64,000 nt of DNA from Phycisphaerae bacterium (GCA_030428945.1 JAUIEC010000003.1:124001-188000); one strand, 5' to 3'; counted from the stretch's first letter, positions 26,638-35,467 are shown. Made by a program: numbers and translations. The notes: generated by a model from the letters alone, not told the origin.

Positions 26638-27504
26638 ATGATCCGGTTTGGTCTGGCGGCAACGCTGCTGACGGGGCTTCTGCTGGTGGGCGGATGCCCG
26701 ACTCCCGACATGATGGATCCGGACCCGACCGGCCAGCCTTCGGATCAGGCTCCGCCCGTGGTCGTTCACACGGACGACGGCGGAACGGGATCGGCCGGCG
26801 GCGGCACGACGACGACCGGCGGAACCGGGACCGACGGCACGACCGGCGGTTCGGACACGACCGGAGGCGGCGACACGACCGGGGGCGGCAGCGATCCCGG
26901 TGACGGCGGCAGCGATCCCGGCGATGGCGGCACCGACCCGGGCGATGGTGGGACCGATCCCGGTGACGGCGGAACCGACCCCGGCGATCCCGGGGACCCC
27001 GGCGACGGCGGTACCGATCCGGGCGATGACCCCGCCACCGTTCGCAACGGCACGTTCCGTGGAACCCTGACCTGGGACATCACCCAGTCGACCTCGCTCG
27101 GCGCGGCCGGGATGTTCACGCAGGATGTCGAACTGGTGGTCGAGTTCGATGAGGTCGGCAACCTGATGACCGTCTTCGTTCCGGGCTTCAGTGACACCAG
27201 CGATCAGGTCGTGGCGTTGTCCGCGGTCGGCGAGCAGGCCGGCTCGGATGAGGCCCGCGTGACCTTCGACAGCATCGCCTACGACGGCAACATGGTGACG
27301 GTCGGGCTGAGTGTGACGCAGTCACGGGTTCTCGGAACCAACTTCACCGAGTCCGGGAGCGGGGCCCAGACCATCAGCATTCGCGTCGACGACGGCAGCG
27401 TGTCGTTCGAATCCAGCATGCGCTATGACGTGCAGTGGAATGGCGCCCTGTCGACGGAGATCGTCGAGATCTACACGGCCACCGGCGCCCTGAATCGCGA
27501 GTAA
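26638..27504 (+). CDS. Secreted lipoprotein-like protein with Gly/Asp/Thr repeat linker
   Basis: 288 aa. The signal peptide ends GLLLVGGC (Cys 20, plausible lipobox). Residues 45-130 are a low-complexity linker, first TGG/TGT units and then SDPGDGG/TDPGDGG units repeated about seven times. Residues 135-288 are a beta domain sharing VFVPGFSDTSDQVVALSAVGEQ with VTILGFTGAPDQVAALNAVGE of the previous protein, so the two are paralogues. AGGGG precedes the ATG. An acidic repeat linker of this type probably spaces the folded domain from the membrane and may bind calcium. Confidence 0.72.
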   Translation: MIRFGLAATLLTGLLLVGGCPTPDMMDPDPTGQPSDQAPPVVVHTDDGGTGSAGGGTTTTGGTGTDGTTGGSDTTGGGDTTGGGSDPGDGGSDPGDGGTDPGDGGTDPGDGGTDPGDPGDPGDGGTDPGDDPATVRNGTFRGTLTWDITQSTSLGAAGMFTQDVELVVEFDEVGNLMTVFVPGFSDTSDQVVALSAVGEQAGSDEARVTFDSIAYDGNMVTVGLSVTQSRVLGTNFTESGSGAQTISIRVDDGSVSFESSMRYDVQWNGALSTEIVEIYTATGALNRE

Positions 27505-27630
27505 GCCGCCACGCATTACCGGGCCTGACCCGGGCAGTCTTCCCGCCTGCGACGCACCGATCCTTGACTCGGGTCGGTGTGGTTTGCATGTTTCCCGCGG
27601 ATTCCAGATTCCTTCTCTGCGGGAACGATT

Positions 27631-28662
27631 ATGCGCGCACTTCGAATCCTGTCGGCCGCCGCCGCGTTCGCCCTGGTTGCGGGTGGCTGTCCGGAATCGG
27701 ATCCGACGGACCTGCCCTCGACGGACCTGTTCGGTGGAGGCGTTCCGTCTGACCTGGACTTCGGCTTCGGGCCGCTCGACGGTGACGGCAACGATCCGTT
27801 CTCGATCGACGACCTGCTGACCGGACTGGGGGACGGGGCCGGCGACTCGACCGGGGCATCCGATCCGAACCTGCCGCGCGATGCGCAGACCGATCCGACC
27901 GACGATGCACCCGACGAAGACGACGCGCCGGACGACGACGGCGATGATCCGGCCGGCGATCACGCGCCGGATGACGGTGCCGGTGACGATTCGCCCGACG
28001 ACCCCGGTTCCGACGACGGTTCGAGCGATGATCCCGGTCCGGACGATGGCGACGGCGCGGGTGATGACGACTCGGACCCGGACTCGGACGATTCGGGCGA
28101 TGGTGATCCGAACAGTCCGGATCCGAATGAACCGCCGCCGGCACCCATGCTGGCCGGGGGGTACAGCGGGACGGTTACCTGCCTGACGCGGCAGGCGATC
28201 GTGTCCGATCCGAACGCGATCGAACTGCCCGAGGAAGCGGCGGTCAATCCGGCCGCGGTGTCGCTGGAGTTTTCAGCCGAGGGTGTCGCGGACGGGATCT
28301 GGATCCCGCCGTTCATCGACGGCCCGGACGGATTCGCGGAAGCGACGGAGGTCGGGCAACTGGTCGTGCTGCACGACACCTACAACGCGATGAACGTCAC
28401 GACGCGGGTCGAGGTGCTGGAGATCGACAACGACGGCAGCACCGCGCGGATGGCGGCCGACGTGACGATGCGCTTCCGCGACGAGTTCGGCGCGCTGCTG
28501 ATCCGGGTGGACGGGATCGTCACGCAGGTGGTGGCCGCGCAGCAGGACGGCACGGCCGCGTACAGCAGCGACGTCTGGTACGACGCGAAGCTCTGGACGC
28601 CGGATCATTCGATCCTGTTCGATGTCGTCGAAGTGCACGACTGCGACGGGGTGCTCGACTGA
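27631..28662 (+). CDS. Secreted Asp-rich lipoprotein-like protein
   Basis: 343 aa. The signal peptide is RALRILSAAAAFALVAGGC. Residues 60-175 are extremely rich in Asp (DDAPDEDDAPDDDGDDPAG and similar), then NSPDPNEPPPAP leads into a C-terminal beta domain (GGYSGTVTCL, TTRVEVLEIDNDG, AAYSSDVWYDAK). It has the same three-part plan as the two preceding genes: Cys anchor, acidic linker, beta domain. ATG 27631 starts the signal peptide; only a weak GGGAA precedes it. The stop codon is followed at once by an 8-base tandem repeat. Function unknown. Confidence 0.7.
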   Translation: MRALRILSAAAAFALVAGGCPESDPTDLPSTDLFGGGVPSDLDFGFGPLDGDGNDPFSIDDLLTGLGDGAGDSTGASDPNLPRDAQTDPTDDAPDEDDAPDDDGDDPAGDHAPDDGAGDDSPDDPGSDDGSSDDPGPDDGDGAGDDDSDPDSDDSGDGDPNSPDPNEPPPAPMLAGGYSGTVTCLTRQAIVSDPNAIELPEEAAVNPAAVSLEFSAEGVADGIWIPPFIDGPDGFAEATEVGQLVVLHDTYNAMNVTTRVEVLEIDNDGSTARMAADVTMRFRDEFGALLIRVDGIVTQVVAAQQDGTAAYSSDVWYDAKLWTPDHSILFDVVEVHDCDGVLD

Positions 28663-28700
28663 GGGAGCGAGGGAGCGAGGGAGCAAGGGAGCGAGGGGGG
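28663..28700. repeat. 8-base tandem repeat (GGGAGCGA) touching a stop codon
   Basis: About four GGGAGCGA units begin at the base after the TGA of the Asp-rich lipoprotein-like gene. The rest of 28701-28905 shows no gene. Confidence 0.75.
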
Positions 28701-28905
28701 AGCGTTCTCGACCTCTTCCCGGCGTTCCAGGTTCTCGGGCTGCGCCGCACTTCGCGATGAAACGACGCCGGTGAATCCGCGGATGTGGGTTCATCGGCGT
28801 TGTTCATTTCGGGCGGCGGGTGATTCGGATTCGGGATCTGCATGGATAACGCGTGGCGCGTCGGGTGCGATGTGTCGGCAGAGTGACCCGGGACCCGAAA
28901 AGGGT

Positions 28906-28942
28906 GCGCCCGTGGAGTCCGCCGGAGCGGGTCCACGGGCGC
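28906..28942. terminator. Hairpin between convergent genes
   Basis: GCGCCCGTGGA (28906-28916) pairs perfectly with TCCACGGGCGC (28932-28942), lying between the ends of the lipoprotein-like gene (+) and the subtilisin-like gene (-). There is no T run; it can serve both strands. Confidence 0.5.
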
Positions 28943-28965
28943 TGGGGTGAGTGGAGGGTTCGCTG

Positions 28966-31900
28966 TCAGCCGATCAGGCGGCGGCGCGTGCCGCGCCCGG
29001 CGTAGGCGAGCGAGCAGGTCAGCAGGGCGAAGCCGGCCCCGAACCCGCAGAACCCGCCCGGCAGAATCGGGGCGGCATCCAGCAGATCGTCTTCCAGATC
29101 GCCACCATCGATCTCGTCGTCGTTGTCCTGCTCGTTCTGGCCGCCCTGGTCATCGTTGCCCGGGCCGTTGCCGTTGTCCTGATCGTCGCCGTTGTCGTCG
29201 ATCTCGTCCTGGCCACCCGGCGTCTGGTCGTCGACATCGCCGTCATCGACCGTCGGCGTGTTCGGGTCGTCGATCTCGTCGCCGTCACCGGTCGGGGTGT
29301 TGGGCTCGTCGATCGTGCCGTCGGTGTTGCCGGTGTCGTTCGGATCCGCGGCGTTGTCGTCGCCCGGGTTGTCATCACCCGCGTCGTCGTCATCGCCGTC
29401 GTCGTCACCGTCACCGTCATCGTCACCGTTGTCGGCCGGCTCGTTCGGATCGCCGTCGGTGTTGTCATCGTCACCGTCGTCGCTGCCGTCGTCACCGCTG
29501 TCGTCACCGCCGTCACCGTTGTCGTCACCGCCGTCGCCGTTGTCGTCACCGCCGTCGTCAGCGGGCAGGCCGAGGGCGGCCACGTTGAAGGTGTAGACGC
29601 CGTCTTCGTCGTTGGTCTCGATCTGCACCTGGCAGGTCAGGGGGCCGGTTGCCTCCGGCTTGAAGGTGACCGCGATCGGGACCCAGTTGCCGGCCGGGAC
29701 GCTGTCCTCGTTCGGCGTGTAGTTGACGAAGTAGTGGGCGGCGCCCGGACCGACGAGGCGGATCTTCGGGTTGCCGGTCAGATCGAGCGGGGCGTCGCCT
29801 TCGTTGTAGAGGGCGAAGACGATGCCGTGCTGGCTGCCGACCTGGACGGCGGGGTAGCCGTAGAGGCCGCCGCTGGGGATGTGTTCGCGGACGAACTCGT
29901 TGTCGACCAGGACCTGCTGGTAGATCTGCAGGTCGGGCAGCGGGACGTACGCCTGGCCGGTCGTCAGGCTGCGGACTTCGCTCTTGCTGACGTAGCCGCA
30001 CGAGTTGTAGGCGACCACCTGCCAGTAGTAGGTCGTGTTCGCGTCGAGGCGCGAGGCGAGGATGTTCATCTCGGTGCCGGTCAGGCCCGGGACGTACCGC
30101 TCGGGCGGGTTGCTGGTGCCGAAGTGCAGGTCGTACAGGTTCGCGCCGCTGGCCGGGTTCCACGACAGTTCGAGGGCGACGTCGGGGTCGAAGTCGCTGG
30201 CGCCGTTGTACGGCAGACCGAGGGCCGGCGGGATGACTTCCTGGCAGAGGGCATCGGCCAGGGCGTAGTAGGCCTCGTCGGCCTGCAGCTTGCCCCAGCC
30301 CCAGCGGTCGTTCGGCACGGACCCGGTGAAGCCGTCCTGCAGGGCGCTGGTGAACAGAGCGTCGCGGACGTGCATGGCGTTGGCGGCCGGGACGGCTTCG
30401 AGCAGCAGGGCCGCCACGCCGGCGACATGCGGGCCGGCCGCGCTGGTGCCGCCGAAGGCGCGGACGCCGCCCCACGCGCCGGCGGGGTTGAGCGCCTGGG
30501 TCTGTGCGCAGGTCACGTCGCCGTAGTCGCCGGGCGCTGCGACGGCTTCGATCGGGGTCTGGTCGACGCGCGGTCCGGGGCTGCTGAACGGGCTCAGGAC
30601 GCCGGGGACGTCGCCGGTGAAGTCGCCGGGCTTGGTGCTGTAGCTGGCGGTGCCGATGCACAGGTCGGCGGTCGCCGGCCAGGTGGTCAGGTAGGCGTCG
30701 ACCGGGTTGGTCCAGGTCGTTCCGCCGCTCCAACTGGTGGCGTTGTCGCTGACGTAGAAGTGGTACGTTTCCTGGTTGCCGCCGTTGTTCCGGACGCGGA
30801 TCGTCCAGTCGTCGGCATCGATGGCCGCGCCGTCCGCGTCCATGATGGTCAGGTCATAGCGGTAGGTGCCGCGGCTCGAGATCGAGAAGTTGCAGAAGAT
30901 GAAGTGCCCGTCGATCTGCGTCGCGCCGTTGCCGGGCAGCAGCGCGTAGCCGCCGCTCGAGTTCTTCAGTTCGACCAGCATGCCGGTCGTGCCGTTGCTG
31001 GCGTGGGTCAGGACGCTGGCATAGACGGCCGTCGCGCCGAGTCCGCTGGGGATGTCGAGCGTGCGCGTGGCCCGTTCGCCGGGCGTGATGTTGACCTGGG
31101 CGTGGCGTTCGGACCCGCCGAGGTTGCCGTTCGGCGTGACCTGCGCGCTGTAGCCGATCAACTGGCGGTTGCTGATCAGGGCTTCCAGGTGGCTCGAACC
31201 GTCGAGGAACTGCCCGGTCCAGCCGCCGAATTCCCACAGCATCACTTCGCTGCCGGCATCTTCCATCCACAGCAGCATCTCGATGTAGTTGTCCTGCCGC
31301 TCGGCGGCCGAGTCCGCCTCGAACGAGTAGCGGTCGACCATCACCAGTTCGGCTTCCGGGGCCATCCCGCAGAACCGCCGGTTGTAGCCCGAGGCCTGGG
31401 CCACCAGGATGCTGGCGACACTCGTTCCGTGGCCGTTGGTGTCGATCGGCGTGTCGATCAGGTCGACGCCGCGGACGTACTCGTGGTCGCCGAAGAGGAC
31501 CTTCCTGACCTTGCTCCTGCCGAGCGGCTGCAGCGTTTCGCCGACACTCAGCCGGTCGTCGCCGTTGCTGTCGTTGGTCAGGAAAAGGGCCTCGCCGTAG
31601 CAGTCGTCCTGCTCGTCGAAGCCGGCGGCCGGACCGAAGTCGCGCGTGCCGTTGTTGTTGCTGTCCAGGTACAGCCAGTCGGTATCGCAGTCGTAGACAT
31701 TGAAGCTGGCCGCCCCGTCGGCAAGCCGCTCGACGAAGTTGAGCTTCTCGTTCGCTTCGGCGATGCCGTTGCGGTTCATGTCGACGGCATCGACGCCGGG
31801 CGTGAAGATCCCGTTGCCGTTGACATCGATCCAGTTGTAGGGCGCGATGCTCTTCAGCTTGAAGAAGTCCGGGTGAAAGATGTCGATCCCGGTGTCGACC

Positions 31901-32433
31901 ACGCCGATCGTCACGCCTCGCCCGCGGTTGCCCTGGAAATCTCCCCAGGTGCGGGTCGCGTGCCGCAGGTCGGCCTGCACTTCCGTCCGCGAGAGATCCA
32001 TCGGGGCCCGCGCCTGCAGCGGGCGGCCACCTTCGATCGAGACCACGCCCGGGTCGTCGGCCAGGGCATCGAGGGCGTCGCTGCTGGCCCAGGCGGCATA
32101 GATGCCGGCGGCCCCGGCGATCTTCCCGTTGGGGAGGCGGCGGAACGAGACGCCGGCGTCTTCCCAGGCGGCCCGCTGGGTCTCGGTGAGTTCGTGGTCG
32201 AAGCGGATCGAGACGTTGATGCGGCCGTCGGCCCGCTGGAGCGCCTTGGCGGGGCTTGCCGCGGCCCGTCCGGCGGCCCGGACATTGCCGTCGAGTTTCT
32301 GCTGCCGCGCGGTCAGGCGGTAGGGTTCGGTCTGGTGGGTCAGGTTTCCGGTTGGCTGCCCGAACGCGGCGGCGGCCGTCGCGGCCGACCACAGCAGGGT
32401 GACGCCGGTCTTGAACAGGAACTGGTGACGCAT
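28966..32433 (-). CDS. Subtilisin-like (S8) exported protease with acidic C-terminal tail
   Basis: 1155 aa. The signal peptide ends AAAAFGQ. The catalytic triad is visible: Asp180 in GVVDTGID, His335 in NGHGTSVA, Ser664 in GGTSAAGPHVAG. Between Asp and His lie four DxNxNG-type loops (DVNGNGIF, DMNRNGIAEANE, DSNNNGTRDF, DSNGDDRLSVGE) resembling dockerin/EF-hand calcium sites. An FN3-like domain (about 750-840) and an ASH/choice-of-anchor-like beta domain (about 870-960) follow. Then come about 150 Asp/Gly/Asn-rich residues and a final hydrophobic Cys-containing segment (PGGFCGFGAG) with terminal RRR, a sorting-signal layout. GAGGA lies seven bases before ATG 32433. It is a secreted, probably calcium-dependent, surface-anchored protease. 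Confidence 0.92.
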   Translation of the reverse strand: MRHQFLFKTGVTLLWSAATAAAAFGQPTGNLTHQTEPYRLTARQQKLDGNVRAAGRAAASPAKALQRADGRINVSIRFDHELTETQRAAWEDAGVSFRRLPNGKIAGAAGIYAAWASSDALDALADDPGVVSIEGGRPLQARAPMDLSRTEVQADLRHATRTWGDFQGNRGRGVTIGVVDTGIDIFHPDFFKLKSIAPYNWIDVNGNGIFTPGVDAVDMNRNGIAEANEKLNFVERLADGAASFNVYDCDTDWLYLDSNNNGTRDFGPAAGFDEQDDCYGEALFLTNDSNGDDRLSVGETLQPLGRSKVRKVLFGDHEYVRGVDLIDTPIDTNGHGTSVASILVAQASGYNRRFCGMAPEAELVMVDRYSFEADSAAERQDNYIEMLLWMEDAGSEVMLWEFGGWTGQFLDGSSHLEALISNRQLIGYSAQVTPNGNLGGSERHAQVNITPGERATRTLDIPSGLGATAVYASVLTHASNGTTGMLVELKNSSGGYALLPGNGATQIDGHFIFCNFSISSRGTYRYDLTIMDADGAAIDADDWTIRVRNNGGNQETYHFYVSDNATSWSGGTTWTNPVDAYLTTWPATADLCIGTASYSTKPGDFTGDVPGVLSPFSSPGPRVDQTPIEAVAAPGDYGDVTCAQTQALNPAGAWGGVRAFGGTSAAGPHVAGVAALLLEAVPAANAMHVRDALFTSALQDGFTGSVPNDRWGWGKLQADEAYYALADALCQEVIPPALGLPYNGASDFDPDVALELSWNPASGANLYDLHFGTSNPPERYVPGLTGTEMNILASRLDANTTYYWQVVAYNSCGYVSKSEVRSLTTGQAYVPLPDLQIYQQVLVDNEFVREHIPSGGLYGYPAVQVGSQHGIVFALYNEGDAPLDLTGNPKIRLVGPGAAHYFVNYTPNEDSVPAGNWVPIAVTFKPEATGPLTCQVQIETNDEDGVYTFNVAALGLPADDGGDDNGDGGDDNGDGGDDSGDDGSDDGDDDNTDGDPNEPADNGDDDGDGDDDGDDDDAGDDNPGDDNAADPNDTGNTDGTIDEPNTPTGDGDEIDDPNTPTVDDGDVDDQTPGGQDEIDDNGDDQDNGNGPGNDDQGGQNEQDNDDEIDGGDLEDDLLDAAPILPGGFCGFGAGFALLTCSLAYAGRGTRRRLIG

Positions 32434-32613
32434 GGTGTGGTCCTCGCTATCTCGTTGCCAGGCCGGGCTTCGGCCCGGGCTCACCGATAGCACGCCCGAA
32501 GAGGGCGGCCCGGACCGGAGAAAGCGATGTTTCGCCGAATCGGGTCCGGGAGCCACCAGGAAGCAATTGTTATCAGACTATTGTGCTGCTGGCGAGGCGT
32601 GTTGGGCGGGATT

Positions 32614-32619
32614 ATTGTA
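32614..32619 (-). promoter_or_regulatory. Candidate -10 of the subtilisin-like gene
   Basis: TACAAT (minus strand, 32619-32614) is a 5-of-6 match to a -10 box, leaving a leader of roughly 175 bases. No good -35 is present 16-18 bases upstream. Confidence 0.25.
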
Positions 32620-32643
32620 TCGGTAAATAGCGATGAGTTGTGT

Positions 32644-32985
32644 GCGGGCGTCCCGCCCGGGTCCTTGCAGATCTTTTACTGAGGTTTGTGGCACAGGCGT
32701 CCCGCCTGTGTCTTCCGGCTGCGGTGCTGAATCACCGGCGGGACGCCGGTGCCACAGAAACAAGGGTGCCACAGAAACAAGGGTGCCACAGAAGACAGGG
32801 GTGCCACAGAAGACAGGGCGGGGCTGAATCACCGGCGGGACGCCGGTGCCACAGAAGGCAGGAGACAGAAGACAGGGGTGCCACAGGAAACAGGCTCTTG
32901 CCCGTTCCCTCTGCTTCCCTTTTCCCTCTCGGCTGTTGGCTGTTGGCTGTTGGCTGTGCCTGTTCCCTGTTCCCTGTTCCCTTCC
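32644..32985. repeat. Second composite repeat element (palindromes plus 7-base tandem repeats)
   Basis: Palindromes of the CACAGGCGTCCCGCCTGTG / CACCGGCGGGACGCCGGTG type lie at 32644-32659, 32692-32710, 32733-32751 and 32830-32848. Repeated GGTGCCACAGAA modules lie between them. Toward 32985 come a GGCTGTT tract (three to four units) and a TGTTCCC tract (about three units) that ends in CTTCC immediately before the EF-G stop codon. It has the same order of parts, relative to the adjoining gene's stop, as the element at 22.4-23.0 kb. No gene is supported here. Confidence 0.85.
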
Positions 32986-35058
32986 TCAGAAAACCCCAAT
33001 GATGTCGCGGGTCAGGTTCGCGGGGACCTGCTGGTAGCCGCTGGGTTCCATCGAGTAGCTGGCCCGGCCCTGTGACAGGCTGCGCATGTGGGTGGCGTAG
33101 CCGAACATGGCCGCGAGGGGGACTTCGCAGTCGATCACCTGGTTGCTGCCGCGCATCGCGGTTCCGTGGATCACGGCCCGGCGACCCATCAGGTCGCTGT
33201 TGATCGCGCCGAAGAAGTCGCCCGGCGTGACGATCTCGGCCCGCATGATCGGTTCGAGCAGAACGGGGCCGGCCTTCTCGAGGGCCTGCGTGACGCCGAT
33301 GGCGGTGGCGGTTTCGAAGGCGATTTCGGACGAGGTCTCGTCGTTCTGCTCGCCGCCCAGCAGCGTGACGCGGACGTTGATCAGCGGGTACGAGCCGAGC
33401 GGTCCGCTCTGGGCGGCGTCGCGGGCGCCCTGTTCGATGGCGGCCAGGTACTGCGGGCTGATGCTGTCGTCGGTCATGGCGTTGCGGAACTGGAAGGTGG
33501 CCGCCCCGAGTTCCGGTTCGAAGGGTTCGACCCGCAGGCGGACGACGGCGAACTGTTCGCGGTTGCCGGTCTGGCGCTGAAAGCGTCCTTCGTGCTGCGT
33601 GGCGGTCGTGATCGTCTCGCGGTAGGCCACCCGCGGCTTGCCGACCTTGACCGGCACGTTCATGTCGCGTTCCAGCCGGTGGCAGTTGACCTCCAGGTGC
33701 AGTTCGCCCATGCCCGAGATCAGGATCTGGCCGGTCTCGGCGACTTCGCGGAAGGCGAAGGTCGGATCGCTGCGGGTCAGCATCTGCAGGGCGGCGGCGA
33801 GCTTGTCGCGGTCGGCCGAGTTCTTCGGTTCGATGGCCTGGCTGATGACGGTTTCGGCGAACTCGATCCGTTCGAGCAGGACGGGTTTGTGGGCGTCGCC
33901 GAGCGTGTCGCCGGTGATCGAGTCCTTGAGTCCGATGACGGCGACGATGTCGCCGGCGTAGGCCTGTTCGATCTGTTCGCGGCGCTTGGCGAAGATGCGG
34001 TAGATCCGCGGCAGGTTTTCCTTCCTGTTGCGGCTGACGTTGGTCAGGCGCGAGCCGGCCTTGAGCGTGCCGGAGTAGATCCGCAGAAAGAACAGGTCGC
34101 CGTGCGAGTCGGCCACGATCTTGAAGACGAGGACCGCGAGGGGGCCGTCGGGATCGCAGGATCGCGTGACGATCTCCTCGGGGTTCCTGGGGTCGCGGGC
34201 TTCGACCGGCGGCACTTCGAGCGGCGAGGGCAGGTACTCGCAGACGGCGTCGAGGACGGCCTGGACGCCCATGTAGCGCAGCGAGGATCCGCACAGGATC
34301 GGCTGGCAGGTGCGGGCGATGGTGCCGATCCGCAGGCCGCGGCGGATCTGTTCCGGTTCGAGCGTTTCGTGCTCGAGGTAGTGGGCCATCAGGTCTTCGT
34401 CGAGTTCGGCGACCTGTTCGACCAGGTGTTCGCGGGCGGCTTCGGCGGCGGCCCGGAGTTCGTCGGGGATCTCGACCTGTTCGGCGCGGGTCTGCTGGCC
34501 GGTGCCGGAGAAGACGGTGGCGTTCATTTCGATCAGGTCGACGAATCCGCGGAAGGTGTCTTCGGTCCCGATCGGGATCTGGATCGGGATCGGGTTTCCG
34601 TCGAGGCGGTCGCGGATGGTCTGGACGGCGTTTTCGAAGTCGGCGCCGACCTTGTCTATCTTGTTGATCAGGCAGATGCGGGGGACGTGGTACTTGTCGG
34701 CCTGTCGCCAGACGGTTTCGGACTGGGCTTCGACGCCTTCCTTGGCGTCGAAGACGACTACGGCGCCGTCGAGGACGCGGAGGCTGCGTTCGACTTCGGC
34801 GGTGAAGTCGACGTGTCCGGGGGTATCGATCAGGTTCACGCGGCAGTCGCGCCAGTTGAAGCTGACGGCGGCGCTGTAGATGGTGATGCCGCGTTTCTGT
34901 TCCTCGGAGTCGAAGTCGGTGACGGTGGTGCCGTCATCGACGTTCCCCATGCGGTGGATGGTTCCGCTGTAGAAGAGCAGGCGTTCGGTGGTGGTGGTCT
35001 TTCCGGCGTCGATGTGTGCGGCGACACCGATGTTGCGAATCCTGGATATGTCGTCCAT
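32986..35058 (-). CDS. Elongation factor G paralogue
   Basis: 690 aa, full length. GTPase domain: AHIDAGKTTTTERLLFYSG (P-loop), QKRGITIYSAAVSFNW (switch I), DTPGHVDFTAEVERSLRVLDGAVVVFDAKEGVEAQSE, and NKID. Domains II-V follow, including GELHLEV. Domain IV reads RFQRQTGNREQFAVV where classical FusA has a Gly-rich SGGRGQYGHV, and the rpsL-rpsG-fusA-tuf neighbours are absent, so I call it a paralogue (spdEFG-like) and not the main translocase. The recycling or stress role of such paralogues is known from a few species only. A -10-like TATAGT lies 42 bases before the ATG, and a strong terminator and leader lie further upstream. Confidence 0.85.
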   Translation of the reverse strand: MDDISRIRNIGVAAHIDAGKTTTTERLLFYSGTIHRMGNVDDGTTVTDFDSEEQKRGITIYSAAVSFNWRDCRVNLIDTPGHVDFTAEVERSLRVLDGAVVVFDAKEGVEAQSETVWRQADKYHVPRICLINKIDKVGADFENAVQTIRDRLDGNPIPIQIPIGTEDTFRGFVDLIEMNATVFSGTGQQTRAEQVEIPDELRAAAEAAREHLVEQVAELDEDLMAHYLEHETLEPEQIRRGLRIGTIARTCQPILCGSSLRYMGVQAVLDAVCEYLPSPLEVPPVEARDPRNPEEIVTRSCDPDGPLAVLVFKIVADSHGDLFFLRIYSGTLKAGSRLTNVSRNRKENLPRIYRIFAKRREQIEQAYAGDIVAVIGLKDSITGDTLGDAHKPVLLERIEFAETVISQAIEPKNSADRDKLAAALQMLTRSDPTFAFREVAETGQILISGMGELHLEVNCHRLERDMNVPVKVGKPRVAYRETITTATQHEGRFQRQTGNREQFAVVRLRVEPFEPELGAATFQFRNAMTDDSISPQYLAAIEQGARDAAQSGPLGSYPLINVRVTLLGGEQNDETSSEIAFETATAIGVTQALEKAGPVLLEPIMRAEIVTPGDFFGAINSDLMGRRAVIHGTAMRGSNQVIDCEVPLAAMFGYATHMRSLSQGRASYSMEPSGYQQVPANLTRDIIGVF

Positions 35059-35170
35059 AGCTCTTGGCCCATCAGGCGGTTGGTCGATCGAAGCTGGGTA
35101 CTATAGCGGGATTTCGGGGGCAGGGGAGCCAGGGAGCGAGTGCGCGAGGGCGCGCGGGAGGTCTGGTGAT

Positions 35171-35208
35171 AAAAAGATCCGACCCGCTTCGGTGGGAAGC
35201 GGGCCGGA
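35171..35208 (-). terminator. Rho-independent terminator upstream of EF-G paralogue
   Basis: A 13-bp stem (35208-35196 with 35190-35178, one G.U pair), a five-base loop CCACC, and a run of five T at 35175-35171 on the minus strand. Confidence 0.85.
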
Positions 35209-35261
35209 CCATTCAAAACCGCAAGGCTGCACGTACAGCCACGTTCGCTGCACCTCGCAGC

Positions 35262-35282
35262 CTACGAATTACCACCAACCAT
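35262..35282 (-). CDS. Six-residue leader peptide (MVGGNS)
   Basis: ATG at 35282 is six bases after the GGAGG of a full-length Shine-Dalgarno sequence, and the frame closes with TAG at 35264-35262. An alternative reading uses TTG/GTG starts about ten bases later for a 20-21 aa basic peptide ending AALRF at 35213. Which is translated cannot be told from sequence. Confidence 0.35.
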   Translation of the reverse strand: MVGGNS

Positions 35283-35467
35283 TGATCACCTCCTTTTCTG
35301 AAAGGGCACTTCCCAGGGGTCCGCTGTGATGACGCGAACCGGAGGGCTTCGCCCATGCTGCCGACCGTCGCCAGCAGCGACGCTACGCGGCGACACGCCG
35401 CGATCGTCGTGGTGATCCGCCTTCGAAGCCGCCCGTCTTTGGCTTCGGATCGAGCGAACCCCCGCAA

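Larger units (their letters stand above)
35171..35300 (-). ncRNA. Candidate structured RNA/leader upstream of EF-G paralogue
   Basis: Reading the minus strand, AAAAGGAGGTGATCA (35297-35283) is complementary over at least 12 bases to the 16S 3' end. It is followed by a six-codon ORF, a hairpin GCTGC-GAGGT-GCAGC (35261-35247), a hairpin GGCTG-TACGTG-CAGCC (35240-35225) and a textbook terminator. It may be a leader with attenuation ahead of the EF-G gene or an independent small RNA. Upstream sequence to about 35470 can fold strongly (GAAGCC...GGCTTC; CGGCG...CGCCG). Confidence 0.45.

Noticed and set aside
28951..32490. 1179-aa open frame opposite the subtilisin-like gene
   Set aside because: Composition (Val/Asp/Arg/Gly rich, no motif) is that of an antisense frame of a GC-rich gene; the other strand has the catalytic triad and signal peptide.
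35284..35296. 16S rRNA 3' end on the + strand (GATCACCTCCTTT)
   Set aside because: Only the terminal 13 bases match; the preceding conserved 16S sequence is absent. On the other strand it is a Shine-Dalgarno sequence.
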